Assembly (NCBI RefSeq): GCF_002899825.2 | Contig: NZ_PPED02000002.1 | Location: 1-64,000, forward strand | Direction of reading: 5' to 3' | DNA: 64,000 nucleotides | Source: Chryseobacterium phosphatilyticum | GTDB taxonomy: Bacteria; Bacteroidota; Bacteroidia; Flavobacteriales; Weeksellaceae | In this document: piece after piece, positions 1 through 9,246 of the stretch | Position numbering within the stretch: position 1 is the stretch's first letter | How the letters are laid out: each line of letters begins with the position of its first letter | Notes under the pieces: generated by a model | Told to the model about the DNA's origin: nothing | What the model saw: the letters and a program-made list of their open reading frames with translations, nothing else | Database searches by the model: none | Translations under genes and position numbers: made by a program

Positions 1-70
1 TTCCGAACACAGAAGTTAAGCCCACCAGCGCCGATGGTACTGCTAACGCGGGAGAGTAGGCCGCCGCCAG
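1..70 (+). rRNA. rrf: 5S ribosomal RNA, 3' part (5' end outside window)
   Basis: The first 70 bases read as the 3' part of a bacterial 5S rRNA: the segment CCGAACACAGAAGTTAAGC, then the GCGCCGATGGTACTG loop E region, then GGGAGAGTAGG and the closing strand CCGCCGCCAG. The 5' part lies before the window, so an rRNA operon presumably ends here. A strong terminator follows within 20 bases. Confidence 0.93.
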
Positions 71-86
71 TTTTTATTTTATTTTT

Positions 87-121
87 AAAAAGTCCTTTAT
101 CGAATGATAAAGGACTTTTTT
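87..121 (+). terminator. Rho-independent terminator of the rRNA operon
   Basis: A 14-15 bp stem (AAAAGTCCTTTATC with GATAAAGGACTTTT) closes a GAAT loop and is followed by a T-run. It sits directly after 5S rRNA. Confidence 0.9.
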
Positions 122-505
122 TGTTTTTATCCCTACCCCTAAGAAATGAATAATGAGCAATGAATCACACGTCATTATCCATTCTCAACTCTCAACTTTC
201 AATTCTCAATTCTCAATTATTTTTATCTCCGGTATTCTTTATTTTACCGAAATATATCAACCTTATAGTTTCTTATTAATTATATCATATCACTTGATGG
301 GATTATTCCTTTATTTCAATTGTAGTGGATATTTTTGGTATTCCAAAATATTAATTTTTTAAGTATCAGTTTTTATTTTATAAGAATTTGATACGTTAAC
401 TTACATTGTATCAATGGTATTTATAGTGTTTCTATTTATTTTTTGGTGCTTTATTATTAAATACTGTTAAAATATTATATTTGCTCTAAACCATCGTGTA
501 TAAAT
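122..505. other. Intergenic region between 5S terminator and first susC
   Basis: This 384-base gap has no gene I can support. It holds a low-complexity run of TCTCAA/TTCAAT units at 181-217. A possible -7 element, TATATTTG, lies at 476-483, about 22 bases before the susC start, but no TTTG is present at the usual -33 distance. A 69-codon open frame at 153-362 is AT-rich, overlaps the repeat run and looks spurious. Confidence 0.6.
181..217. repeat. Low-complexity run of degenerate TCTCAA/TTCAAT units
   Basis: CTCAACT, CTCAACTTTC, AATTCTCAA and TTCTCAATT follow one another as slightly varied copies of a 7-10 base unit. It resembles slippage-derived intergenic sequence and not a gene or CRISPR. 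Confidence 0.6.
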
Positions 506-3406
506 ATGAACAAATTAATAGTTAAGATTGGACTTCTCCCATCTTTGTTTTTTGGTCTCAATGGACTGTATGGGCAAAATACAGATTCTACGAAGGCCTC
601 GAAAATTGATGAAATCGTTGTAACGGCTTATGGCGTTAAAAAGGAGAAAAAATCACTGGGATATTCTTTCCAGGATGTAAAAGGACAAACACTTGTTGAT
701 GCTAAAGAAACGAATGTTACGAATGCGTTAGCAGGTAAAGTAGCTGGGCTTCAGGTGATCAAAGGAGGCTTTGGACCGGGCTCTTCATCAAAGATAAACC
801 TGAGAGGTTTTAATTCTTTTAAAGGAGATAATCAACCATTAATTGTAGTGGATGGTGTTCCATTGAGTAATAGTCTGGGTACTAAGCCTAAGCAGAATGA
901 TGGAGCATTTAACAATGATTTCTGGAATCCGGATCTGGATATGGGGAATGGTTTAAGTGATCTTAACTCCGAAGATATTGAGTCTGTATCCGTACTTAAA
1001 GGTGGTGCTGCTTCAGCGTTATATGGATCCCGAGGGGGAAATGGGGTAGTTTTGATAACTACAAAGAGTGGAAAGAAAAAAGGTGGGCTTGGAATTTCTT
1101 ATTCTACAAGTTTAGGCTTTGAAACTATCTTTATGAAACCTAATATGCAGAAGAGCTTTTCTCAGGGAAGTAATGGGGTAGCTAATCCTGCTAACAGTGA
1201 TAATACTACTTCATGGGGACCTGCACTTGATGAATCAATGAAAAGATATGATAATCTGAAAAGTTTTTTCAAAACCGGCCTCAACTCACAACACAATCTT
1301 AGCTTTCAGTCGAATTTAGGAGAAGGAACAAGTTTATATACTTCTGCAGGATATCTGCATGATAACAGCCAGATCCCCAATTCTAAATATGAGAGATTCA
1401 ACTTTATGGCAAAGATGAATTCTACCTTTGGTGCCAATAAAAGATGGACATCTGAAATAAAAGCTCAATACATCAGTACAAAGGCTAATAACAGACCTTC
1501 CGGCGGTCAGGGAGATGGTAATTTTTATCCTGCTATTTTATTAATGCCACAGAATATTAATATTGCAGATTACCGTGAGGGGCAAACACAAAATAATATA
1601 ACATCGCGTTGGATTACCCCCAATGGTATTAACCCTTACTGGTCTGCCTATAATAGCCTGAATGCAGATAAAAAAGATCGTTTTTTATTAAATGGTTATT
1701 TGAAGTATCAGTTCAATGATTGGCTAAGTTCGGATGTAAGATTAGGAACGGACTTTTATTCTTTAAACGCAGATGCTCGGGTGTGGACAGGCTCTTCCCG
1801 AAGAAACTCATATTCAACCAGCAATGAAAAGTTTTACGAAAATAACTATATCGCAAGTATTACGGCCAAAAAAGATAATTTATTTGGAAAATGGGGAGGA
1901 TCTCTTTCGGTGTATGGGCAAATGATGGAAACAAGAACCAAAGCTCTATATTTTACTACACAGAATCTTATTATTCCTAATGCTTTTAATGTAAAGAATA
2001 CAAGTGATAATGCGGCGGCGGCAAATTTTGAAGTAGATTTGTGGAAAAAGATCAATTCAGTATTTGCGGCAGCGGAAGTTAATTATGATGGATATTGGTT
2101 TATTAATGCAACCACAAGAACAGACTGGTCATCGACATTAGCTATTGAGAACAGATCTTACATTTATAACTCTATAAGCACATCTTTAGTATTAACTGAT
2201 ATGCTGAATAAAATGAATGGATTTAACTCCAAATTCCTGACATTTGCAAAACTACGTGCTGCTTATGCCGTAACAGGAAATGGCTTGGATCCTTATGAGT
2301 TATATAACAATTATACGCTTTCTACAGATCCGAATGGACATATTACTCTTAGCAGACAAAAAATTCTATACAACTCTAATCTTAAAGCAGAAAAACTAAA
2401 AACATTTGAAGTAGGTACTGATCTTAAGTTTTTTAACAGGATATCATTAGATGTAAGTTATTTCAATAATAGTGCTACAGGGCAGCTTATCGATCTACCG
2501 ATGAACCCGCTTTCAGGTTATGAAAAAATGAAAATCAGTTCTGGAGGACTTCGCAATAGTGGATTTGAATTTGTTTTGAATACCGATATTCTAAGAAAGG
2601 AGAACTTTACATGGAATGTGAATGCAAACTTGTCATTGTTAAAAAGTAACGTTGAGGAAATTAACGGAAATGTCTCAAAGTATCCGATCGGAGGATTTGA
2701 TAATGTAACATTTTATACTGAGGTAGGTAGGCCATATGGGGCAATATATGGTACGAAGTTTCTAAAGGTTGAAGATCCAAACAGTCCTTATTTTGGAAAA
2801 CTTATTGTAGGATCAAACGGTTTGCCTCAGGGAACTCCTGATATGCAGTATTTGGGAGACCAGACTCCCAGATCTTTATTTGGATTCACCAGTAGCTTTG
2901 TTTATAAAAATATAGGCTTGTCCTTCCTTATTGACGGAAGAATTGGGGGCAAATTCTTTTCAGCAACCCAGTTGGCATTGCAAAAAGCGGGACTCGCATC
3001 AGATACTGCTCCCGGAGGACGAAGAGATAACTTTGTTCTGGATGCTGTAGTACAACAAAATGGAGGATACAGCTCCAATACAAAGGAAATTACCCAGCAG
3101 GATTATTGGGCAGCTGTAACAGCAGGAAACCTTGGAATTACAGAACAAAATATTTATGATGCTACCAATATCAGATTGAGAAATATCCAATTGTCTTACA
3201 ATCTTCCTAAAAGTATATTTGAGAAAATGGCATTACAAAGTGCCAAGGTTTCATTTACAGCTAATAATGTCTGGATGATATATAGTAAAGCAAAAGGGAT
3301 AGATCCTGAGTCTGTATTTGCTATTAATTCAAATGCTGTTGGATTTGAAAATATGGCATTTCCGACGACAAGATCTTATTTATTCACAATTACACTAGGC
3401 TTTTAA
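506..3406 (+). CDS. SusC/RagA-family TonB-dependent outer-membrane transporter
   Basis: 966-residue outer-membrane transporter that would import an oligomeric or bulky nutrient using TonB energy. A signal peptide spans about residues 1-23 and ends at YGQ. The motif IDEIVVTAYG starts the conserved segment, followed by the plug (LAGKVAGLQV, PLIVVDGVPLSN, SVLKGGAASALYGSRGGNG) and a long barrel ending in aromatic FTITLGF. It lacks the N-terminal carboxypeptidase-like domain of many SusC proteins. The susD partner starts 15 bases downstream. No degradative enzyme lies beside the pair, so the substrate is unknown. The family is certain; the substrate is not. Confidence 0.95.
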   Translation: MNKLIVKIGLLPSLFFGLNGLYGQNTDSTKASKIDEIVVTAYGVKKEKKSLGYSFQDVKGQTLVDAKETNVTNALAGKVAGLQVIKGGFGPGSSSKINLRGFNSFKGDNQPLIVVDGVPLSNSLGTKPKQNDGAFNNDFWNPDLDMGNGLSDLNSEDIESVSVLKGGAASALYGSRGGNGVVLITTKSGKKKGGLGISYSTSLGFETIFMKPNMQKSFSQGSNGVANPANSDNTTSWGPALDESMKRYDNLKSFFKTGLNSQHNLSFQSNLGEGTSLYTSAGYLHDNSQIPNSKYERFNFMAKMNSTFGANKRWTSEIKAQYISTKANNRPSGGQGDGNFYPAILLMPQNINIADYREGQTQNNITSRWITPNGINPYWSAYNSLNADKKDRFLLNGYLKYQFNDWLSSDVRLGTDFYSLNADARVWTGSSRRNSYSTSNEKFYENNYIASITAKKDNLFGKWGGSLSVYGQMMETRTKALYFTTQNLIIPNAFNVKNTSDNAAAANFEVDLWKKINSVFAAAEVNYDGYWFINATTRTDWSSTLAIENRSYIYNSISTSLVLTDMLNKMNGFNSKFLTFAKLRAAYAVTGNGLDPYELYNNYTLSTDPNGHITLSRQKILYNSNLKAEKLKTFEVGTDLKFFNRISLDVSYFNNSATGQLIDLPMNPLSGYEKMKISSGGLRNSGFEFVLNTDILRKENFTWNVNANLSLLKSNVEEINGNVSKYPIGGFDNVTFYTEVGRPYGAIYGTKFLKVEDPNSPYFGKLIVGSNGLPQGTPDMQYLGDQTPRSLFGFTSSFVYKNIGLSFLIDGRIGGKFFSATQLALQKAGLASDTAPGGRRDNFVLDAVVQQNGGYSSNTKEITQQDYWAAVTAGNLGITEQNIYDATNIRLRNIQLSYNLPKSIFEKMALQSAKVSFTANNVWMIYSKAKGIDPESVFAINSNAVGFENMAFPTTRSYLFTITLGF

Positions 3407-3421
3407 TACTCAAATAACGTT

Positions 3422-5317
3422 ATGAAAAAATATATTTTATCTTGCATTGCATTAGTTACATTATGTACGGCCTGCAAGGATTTTGAAGATATTAATAATA
3501 ATCCGTATGCTGTCGATCTTAATAAGTCTGAACCGGAATACTTTCTTAATAATTCTATTCTTGGAGCACAGCAAGACCCGAATATAGCAGAGCGTGTATT
3601 CGTACTGTATTGGAAAACTGCGGGAAGACAACATTTGTCTACGGGTATTGCCGGAGGTACTTATGATGATTCGTGGACATCCGAATATTGGAGATATATC
3701 TCTGAATGGCTTAATAATGCGAACGCGGCTATTCAGGTGGCTAATGAAAAGAAGTCTCTGGGGCAGGGCAAGCCTTATTATGATAACCTTATTCAGATGT
3801 CAAGAATCTGGAGAGCTTATTTGATGAGTGAATTTTCCGATAATTTTGGACCTCAGCCAATTAATGCGTTCCAGGGAAATAATCCCACTTTCAATTCTGA
3901 AAAGGATGTGTATTATTATATTCTGGAAGAGCTCAAGGATGCTACGGCTAAAATGGATGTTAATCAACCGGCTCCAAGCAATACCAATGCTTATGATATG
4001 GTTTATGGATTTAAATGGGGACAATGGGTGAAATACGCAAACTCCATGAGAATGAGAATCGCCATGAGAATTGCTGAAGTTGATCCGGCAAAAGCAAAAG
4101 CCGAATTTGAGGCTGCAGCAAACTCCAATATGTATATCAGTAATAGTTCAGAGAACTTTACAGTGGCTGAAAAAGACGGCTGGAGTCCCCTATCAGGCGT
4201 TATGTCCAGAGAGTGGAATTCTCAGATTTTATCTGCTACTTTGAATAATATGTATATTGGTTTAGGAGGGATCAATTCTACAGATCAATTACCTACAACC
4301 CAACATGCGTCAGTCAAAAATTCAGATTATATAGGAATTAAATATGACGAGCAGTTTACTACGATGACTAATGATCCAAGTGCGGGATATTGGCTGGATG
4401 GACTTCCCAACAAAATAGATCCAAGGGCCTACAAAACATTCTATATTCCTGGAGATTTGACAAGTCCGGTATATTCATTGTATCCAACTTATACCAATCA
4501 GGCAACAACAAATTATGGTGATCTTACTTTTGCCGATAATTCTAAAATTACGGTGAACGCTGTAAATACCTGGAATGCTTATACTGTTGGTAACTGGGGT
4601 GTAAAAGGGCAAAGGAATGCCTTGAGAAATGTAGTGGGATGTATGCCTGCTTTAGGAAAGCAATACAGAGAAAGCAAGAACTCAAGAATATTCTTTGCAA
4701 GCTGGGAAACCTATTTCCTGATGGCTGAAGCAGCTTTAAAGGGCTGGGTGGTTCCAATGAGTGACGAAGCTGCCTATAATAAAGGGATTCAGGATAGCTT
4801 CGCCTATAATGGAGTTTCTCAGTTCTACGGGCAATATATAGCTTCTACAGATTATAACAGAGATGGAACCTCTGTTTCTTATAGCCATATCGCTGAACCG
4901 GGTGTGAGCCATACCATGAAATATAAAGATCCGGCTACCGGGAATCTTGTTTCTGTTAATATCAAATACCCTGTAAATACGATTTATAAGAATGGTTCAG
5001 TTAAAAATGATAAATTAACGAAGATTATTACTCAGAAATATCTGGCCAATACACCGTGGCTTCCACTAGAAGCATGGAATGATCAGAGAAGGCTGGGATT
5101 ACCGTTCTTTGAAAATCCTGCTATAGAAACTCCGTTGGTGAATCTTCCTAATCTGAATTCAGGAAATTATATGACCAATTCTATCCAGAATTTCCCTCAA
5201 AGATTAAGATATCCAAGTACCTTTAGAAATACTGATCAAGCCGGATATGATAAGGCAATTCAGCTGCTTGGAGGTCAAGATGCTGTATTGACACCTCTCT
5301 GGTGGGCAAAACATTAA
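3422..5317 (+). CDS. SusD/RagB-family nutrient-binding outer-membrane lipoprotein
   Basis: 631-residue lipoprotein partner of the upstream SusC. The lipobox LCTAC gives a lipidated Cys near residue 18, followed by KDFEDINNNPYA, the usual start of the SusD-like group with an IN-NP motif. Helical TPR-like segments and the C-terminal QRLRYPSTFRNTDQ and PLWWAKH resemble SusD homologues paired with peptide or unknown-substrate SusC proteins. It would act as the extracellular lid that captures substrate. It is cotranscribed with susC (15-base gap) and followed by a terminator. Confidence 0.93.
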   Translation: MKKYILSCIALVTLCTACKDFEDINNNPYAVDLNKSEPEYFLNNSILGAQQDPNIAERVFVLYWKTAGRQHLSTGIAGGTYDDSWTSEYWRYISEWLNNANAAIQVANEKKSLGQGKPYYDNLIQMSRIWRAYLMSEFSDNFGPQPINAFQGNNPTFNSEKDVYYYILEELKDATAKMDVNQPAPSNTNAYDMVYGFKWGQWVKYANSMRMRIAMRIAEVDPAKAKAEFEAAANSNMYISNSSENFTVAEKDGWSPLSGVMSREWNSQILSATLNNMYIGLGGINSTDQLPTTQHASVKNSDYIGIKYDEQFTTMTNDPSAGYWLDGLPNKIDPRAYKTFYIPGDLTSPVYSLYPTYTNQATTNYGDLTFADNSKITVNAVNTWNAYTVGNWGVKGQRNALRNVVGCMPALGKQYRESKNSRIFFASWETYFLMAEAALKGWVVPMSDEAAYNKGIQDSFAYNGVSQFYGQYIASTDYNRDGTSVSYSHIAEPGVSHTMKYKDPATGNLVSVNIKYPVNTIYKNGSVKNDKLTKIITQKYLANTPWLPLEAWNDQRRLGLPFFENPAIETPLVNLPNLNSGNYMTNSIQNFPQRLRYPSTFRNTDQAGYDKAIQLLGGQDAVLTPLWWAKH

Positions 5318-5336
5318 GTATATAACATAGAATAAT

Positions 5337-5372
5337 AAATCCTTTTCAAGTGTTGAAAAGGATTTATTTTTT
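5337..5372 (+). terminator. Rho-independent terminator after susD
   Basis: AAATCCTTTTCAA pairs with TTGAAAAGGATTT around a short loop, followed by ATTTTTTTT. It lies between convergent genes. Confidence 0.88.
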
Positions 5373-5401
5373 TATAGGGATCTGTTAAATAATCAGTTGT
5401 A

Positions 5402-5974
5402 TCAGTTTGCTGCCACTGTGAAAACAACCCGTGTACTATATGCAGCAGCCGGAACGGTAACAGAGACGCCAGTTAGCTGTAACTGAAGATTAATATTGGA
5501 AAAATTGACACTATTCCCCAATCCTAAAAGTCCGGTAAAGGTTATCGTCACAAATGTTACATCCGTTGCCTGTGGTACTGAAGTATAGGTGGTTCCACCG
5601 TTGATTGTAGCAGTACAGGCAACACAAAGTCCATTAATGGTTGTTGTTCCACCTGTTCTTTTTGCGGAAAGAGCTAAAGAACTATTCCAGACAGTGGGGG
5701 TATGATGCATGGTAATTTTGGCACCTGAGCTTGAAAGAAGGTTTAGGAAAGAGCCCGGTAAAGAACCGGACATTGTTATCGGGTTGCTGGGGGTAATATT
5801 ATCATACGTTCCTGCATAATTATTACCGGCCTCAGTAATAGAAGCAATAGTTGGAGCCCAGTTTCCTGAAACCGTTACTGTTTGTGCTTCCACAAAACCA
5901 CTGATCACTATAAGAATAGTATATAGATATCTTTTTAGAGAAATTCCTCTGAGAAAAGGGCTATTCGTTTTCAT
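5402..5974 (-). CDS. Secreted beta-rich protein, third putative subunit of a chaperone-usher-like operon
   Basis: 190-residue protein of unrecognised family. A long basic start and hydrophobic segment (about residues 14-30) end at VEAQ, a likely signal peptide. The mature part is rich in T, S, G, V and N, and alternates as beta strands. It has a CxxC (GLCVACT) that could form a disulfide. It shares only a short EAGN segment and a beta-strand C-terminus (RVVFTVAAN) with the two other subunits, so it may be a minor or tip protein. It is the last gene of the operon, 9 bases after the previous stop. Its function is inferred from position only. Confidence 0.75.
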   Translation of the reverse strand: MKTNSPFLRGISLKRYLYTILIVISGFVEAQTVTVSGNWAPTIASITEAGNNYAGTYDNITPSNPITMSGSLPGSFLNLLSSSGAKITMHHTPTVWNSSLALSAKRTGGTTTINGLCVACTATINGGTTYTSVPQATDVTFVTITFTGLLGLGNSVNFSNINLQLQLTGVSVTVPAAAYSTRVVFTVAAN

Positions 5975-5983
5975 GTTTCAGTT

Positions 5984-6505
5984 TTATTCTGTGATGGTAT
6001 AAATGATGGAAACAGTTGTATTCGCCTGGGCAGATAAATTGGCATATGTTCCGGGAACTAATGAAATGGTAAGGCGATGTCCGTTATTGGCTCCATTACC
6101 TGTGTAAGCCCCTCCTATACCACTTATAATTGTAACTGGCGAGGTTGTAAGGGTAACTTGCGCCGCCGGCGTTCCCAATGTGCCACCACCTGATCCGGAA
6201 GCTGCCGCTGCCTGTACTCTTATATTTATTCCGGAAATAAGCTGGCTAACAGATGCTGTAATTCTCCTGGAAAGCCCTCCGGAAGCAATTGCAGATGTGT
6301 AGTTGACCCATTTTGAGGTGTTGGGAGTCGGATTTCCGAGAGCATTTCCTGCTTCGGTAGGTGCTGTAAAGTTTAACGTGATATTGCCGGCGGGTTCTAT
6401 GTCCATTAAGGTAACCACAGGTAAGCTAAAAGTAATATTGGCCTGAGAATACAACAAGCAGGACAGCACAAGAGAGACTAACAATATGGAGCGATTCAGA
6501 ATCAT
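5984..6505 (-). CDS. Secreted beta-rich protein, second putative subunit (paralogue of 10134-10712)
   Basis: 173-residue protein with a signal peptide to about residue 21 (LLYSQ). The mature chain begins with a beta strand (NITFSLPVVTLMDIEPAG) and ends with IIYTITE. It is clearly paralogous to the first gene of the operon: both have DIEPA, FTAPTEAGN, SGSGGGTLGT or TGSGGGTLGT, and IISGIG-AYTGNGANNGH. The start overlaps the stop of the 914-residue barrel gene by 4 bases, so the two are translationally coupled. Size, signal peptide and terminal strands resemble a pilin-like subunit, which is inference. Confidence 0.82.
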   Translation of the reverse strand: MILNRSILLVSLVLSCLLYSQANITFSLPVVTLMDIEPAGNITLNFTAPTEAGNALGNPTPNTSKWVNYTSAIASGGLSRRITASVSQLISGINIRVQAAAASGSGGGTLGTPAAQVTLTTSPVTIISGIGGAYTGNGANNGHRLTISLVPGTYANLSAQANTTVSIIYTITE

Positions 6506-9246
6506 TTCTTATTTTTTATTTCATTATATCCAACCTTTAAAGATTCCTGTTGGTACTTGATTTCTATTTGTTGTTTGACAATAGTAATGCTCAATTTTTT
6601 TGTTTCGGCTGGTTGTAAAGTAAACTGAAATTTGTCGGTTGAAATTTTGTAACGCTTATCAAGCCCGTTTCGATAAAGCTTAACCGTCCAATCTCCTGGT
6701 CTTAAGTAGGTGAAATCAAAATCTTCACCTATAAAACAGATTTTACGATAGGTCTGATTATGACTAACAGCTTCTATAACGATACTTTCTTTTTTATTTT
6801 TCTTTTTTCTGGCTTGTAATGCTTCAATATCTGTCTGGCTTTTTTCTTCTGTTTCCATAAATTGGATATGTCCTTGTACACTGGCTGCGGTTGTTAATCC
6901 GAAATTAAAGGTGTTCTCTTTATTAATAAGAGAAACGGGCGCCGGAAAAACACGTGTCGGGATATCATTGATTTCAGTGGTTGAACGGTCGAGTTCCAGG
7001 AAGTAATTTCCGGGAATTACATTTTTAAATATAAAATCTCCATTTTGGTCCGTAACAGACAAATAGCTTCCCAGCATTAATCTTACCCCTTCAGTCTTTT
7101 TGATTCCAAGGTTGCTGATATTACCGGATAAAGAGGTGTATTCTGCAGTTTTTTGCACAGGAATATTGGGACGCCAGGTATACCTCAATGAAAATATAAA
7201 ATCTTTATCCCCGATTTGCCCCCGTTGCAATGAGTATCTGCCGGAAAGATCAAGCTCATTTCCGGGAAATAACTGTTGGTGAAACAGAAGTTCAAATAAA
7301 TTTCTATCTTTAAAATAATCTTCAGGAATATAATTGTTCTGGTAAAAAACACTCAGGCTCGTTTTATCAGAGAAACGGCTTATAATCCTTGCTCCATAAT
7401 ACACTTGCTTTTGATTCTGGAGTTGATATCTTGAAGTAGTACCATAACTTCCGAAGACATTAAAAGAAGTCCTGAATTTTTCAAATGATATGTTCGCCGA
7501 ATATAAACTTGAATTTCCATTAAATCCGGTCAGATAATTATCTGTTTTTCCAAATTGTCCTTCAAGATTTACCTGAAATAAACCAATGCGCTGATCTACA
7601 GTCACTCTGAAAAACCGCTCAAAATAATCAAACTGTCTAGGTTCTAAACGATCCTGATACTTTTGATATCCGTTAGTTGCTACAATAAAACCGCTTGGCA
7701 GATATTTATATTGAATACCATATTGTAAAAATTTTCTGTATGGAGCAGCCAGAAATAAAGTATCTCTCTGAAAGTTCTGGGCGTCCTGCATATAGTTGGC
7801 AACAAGGCTAATCTTTTCAGTTAGTTTATATTGAATATTTCCACTGAATGTACTGGTATTGGTAAAATATCCGGCAAAATGCGGGCTTGCTTTCATATAC
7901 ATGAAATTTCCCGTGAGTTTCTTAAAATTAGCTTCAGCCTGAACCAAAAAAGCACTTCCATCAGTCTTTTCTGTCGTACTATATGCAAATTCACCAGAAA
8001 GATTAATATTTTTAGAGATCTTAAATTTTCCTTTGACATAAGGAAGATGAGCTTCAGAGCCTAATCTGACATTTCCAAAGTTGGATTCTTCCTTTCTTGG
8101 CATTTTGTAAAGGTATCCTACAGCTATTTCCGATTCTTTTCGAATTTTAAACGCTGAATAAAAATTAAATTCATCCTTAATATCTCTGAAAAATCGGGGA
8201 TGATTGTAAAAACCTCCTAAACTTACTCTATTAAAATCATACCGGATCTCCGCACCACGTCCATACCTTGCAAACTCAGTTAAATAAGAAGAGGAATATG
8301 TTTTGTCACCGAGGTGAACAAAAAGATGATCACGTCGGTAATTCACAAAATATTCTTCATATTGAGTAAAAGTATTGAGCTCAACAGGATTATGAGTGAC
8401 CGCACGAAATTCAATCTGGTCCTTATTTTCCTTATCGAGGCTTCCTTTTCCATAGAGTTCGCCCTGGAACCCGTCATGGTATTCTCCCATATTTTTCATT
8501 CCGACAAAAGATAAGGAAGCGGCAATAGGAAGTCTATGATAAATGTCTGTATCCTGAGGTTTAACGGATATAATTTGAGTACTTATGTATACACTTTGAT
8601 TTTCTTTCGGGTTCTCTGAAGAGTATACCGAAAGATTTAGGTTCTGAAATTCATTTTGTCCGAGTTCCGGATTCGTGATCTTATGGATGGATATTGTCCT
8701 TGTCTCATTGGGGGCCAGGGTAATTGTAGTATTGTCATCCACAACCCCATTTTTACTTTCGAGAACCAAATTTTCTGTAACGTTTCCGTTATTTTTCAAA
8801 AGAAATGTAGCCCGTATTGTTTCCCCGGCTCTTATAAAATCGGGATATTCAAGAGGAGTAAGAGAAAGTTTTCTGTTTCCAAGAACTCTGATTGTGGTGG
8901 TCTTGGTGAACGCTATTCCTGAACTTTTATCAGTTGCCTGAAGAGTCACTGAATAATTTCCCTGAGATGCTTCGGAAGAAATACGTAATGGAATAATATA
9001 AGTCGTATTTTGGTGGGCAATGATCTGAAATTCTCCTCTGGCCAGAATAGGAATAATATGTGGGCTTGAGGTAGCGACTGAAATATCATAGGTTTTATCT
9101 TCATCATAGCTATTTGCCAATGCAAAAGAAATAGAAGTAGATGTTCCCGGTATTAAACTATCTTTTTTACCCGCCATTTGCTGCTGGGAAAAAATACATA
9201 CCGGAGATAAGAAAAGGATTATATATATAGTCCAGGTTTTAATCAT
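6502..9246 (-). CDS. Large outer-membrane beta-barrel protein with N-terminal Ig-like domains (usher-like by context)
   Basis: 914-residue protein with a signal peptide to about residue 20. Two Ig-like domains of the NEW3/COG1470 type follow (about 30-122 and 123-228; ASQGNYSVTLQA and NNGNVTENLVLES are typical strands). A long run of alternating aromatic strands (about 235-695) looks like an outer-membrane barrel. A carboxypeptidase-regulatory-like domain follows (about 700-760, with VTDQNGDFIFKNVIPGNYFLELD), then a basic C-terminal beta domain. It starts inside the end of the chaperone-like gene (8-base overlap) and overlaps the next subunit gene by 4 bases. The order signal, barrel, C-terminal beta domains between chaperone and subunit genes suggests a secretion or assembly channel. 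I see no established usher signature. Confidence 0.85.
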   Translation of the reverse strand: MIKTWTIYIILFLSPVCIFSQQQMAGKKDSLIPGTSTSISFALANSYDEDKTYDISVATSSPHIIPILARGEFQIIAHQNTTYIIPLRISSEASQGNYSVTLQATDKSSGIAFTKTTTIRVLGNRKLSLTPLEYPDFIRAGETIRATFLLKNNGNVTENLVLESKNGVVDDNTTITLAPNETRTISIHKITNPELGQNEFQNLNLSVYSSENPKENQSVYISTQIISVKPQDTDIYHRLPIAASLSFVGMKNMGEYHDGFQGELYGKGSLDKENKDQIEFRAVTHNPVELNTFTQYEEYFVNYRRDHLFVHLGDKTYSSSYLTEFARYGRGAEIRYDFNRVSLGGFYNHPRFFRDIKDEFNFYSAFKIRKESEIAVGYLYKMPRKEESNFGNVRLGSEAHLPYVKGKFKISKNINLSGEFAYSTTEKTDGSAFLVQAEANFKKLTGNFMYMKASPHFAGYFTNTSTFSGNIQYKLTEKISLVANYMQDAQNFQRDTLFLAAPYRKFLQYGIQYKYLPSGFIVATNGYQKYQDRLEPRQFDYFERFFRVTVDQRIGLFQVNLEGQFGKTDNYLTGFNGNSSLYSANISFEKFRTSFNVFGSYGTTSRYQLQNQKQVYYGARIISRFSDKTSLSVFYQNNYIPEDYFKDRNLFELLFHQQLFPGNELDLSGRYSLQRGQIGDKDFIFSLRYTWRPNIPVQKTAEYTSLSGNISNLGIKKTEGVRLMLGSYLSVTDQNGDFIFKNVIPGNYFLELDRSTTEINDIPTRVFPAPVSLINKENTFNFGLTTAASVQGHIQFMETEEKSQTDIEALQARKKKNKKESIVIEAVSHNQTYRKICFIGEDFDFTYLRPGDWTVKLYRNGLDKRYKISTDKFQFTLQPAETKKLSITIVKQQIEIKYQQESLKVGYNEIKNKK

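Noticed and set aside
181..217. CRISPR-like array
   Set aside because: Units are too short and varied, with no spacers and no cas genes in the window.
153..362. 69-codon open frame after the rRNA terminator
   Set aside because: It overlaps the low-complexity run, has no recognisable domain and no good promoter or start context; the codon pattern is that of AT-rich intergenic DNA.
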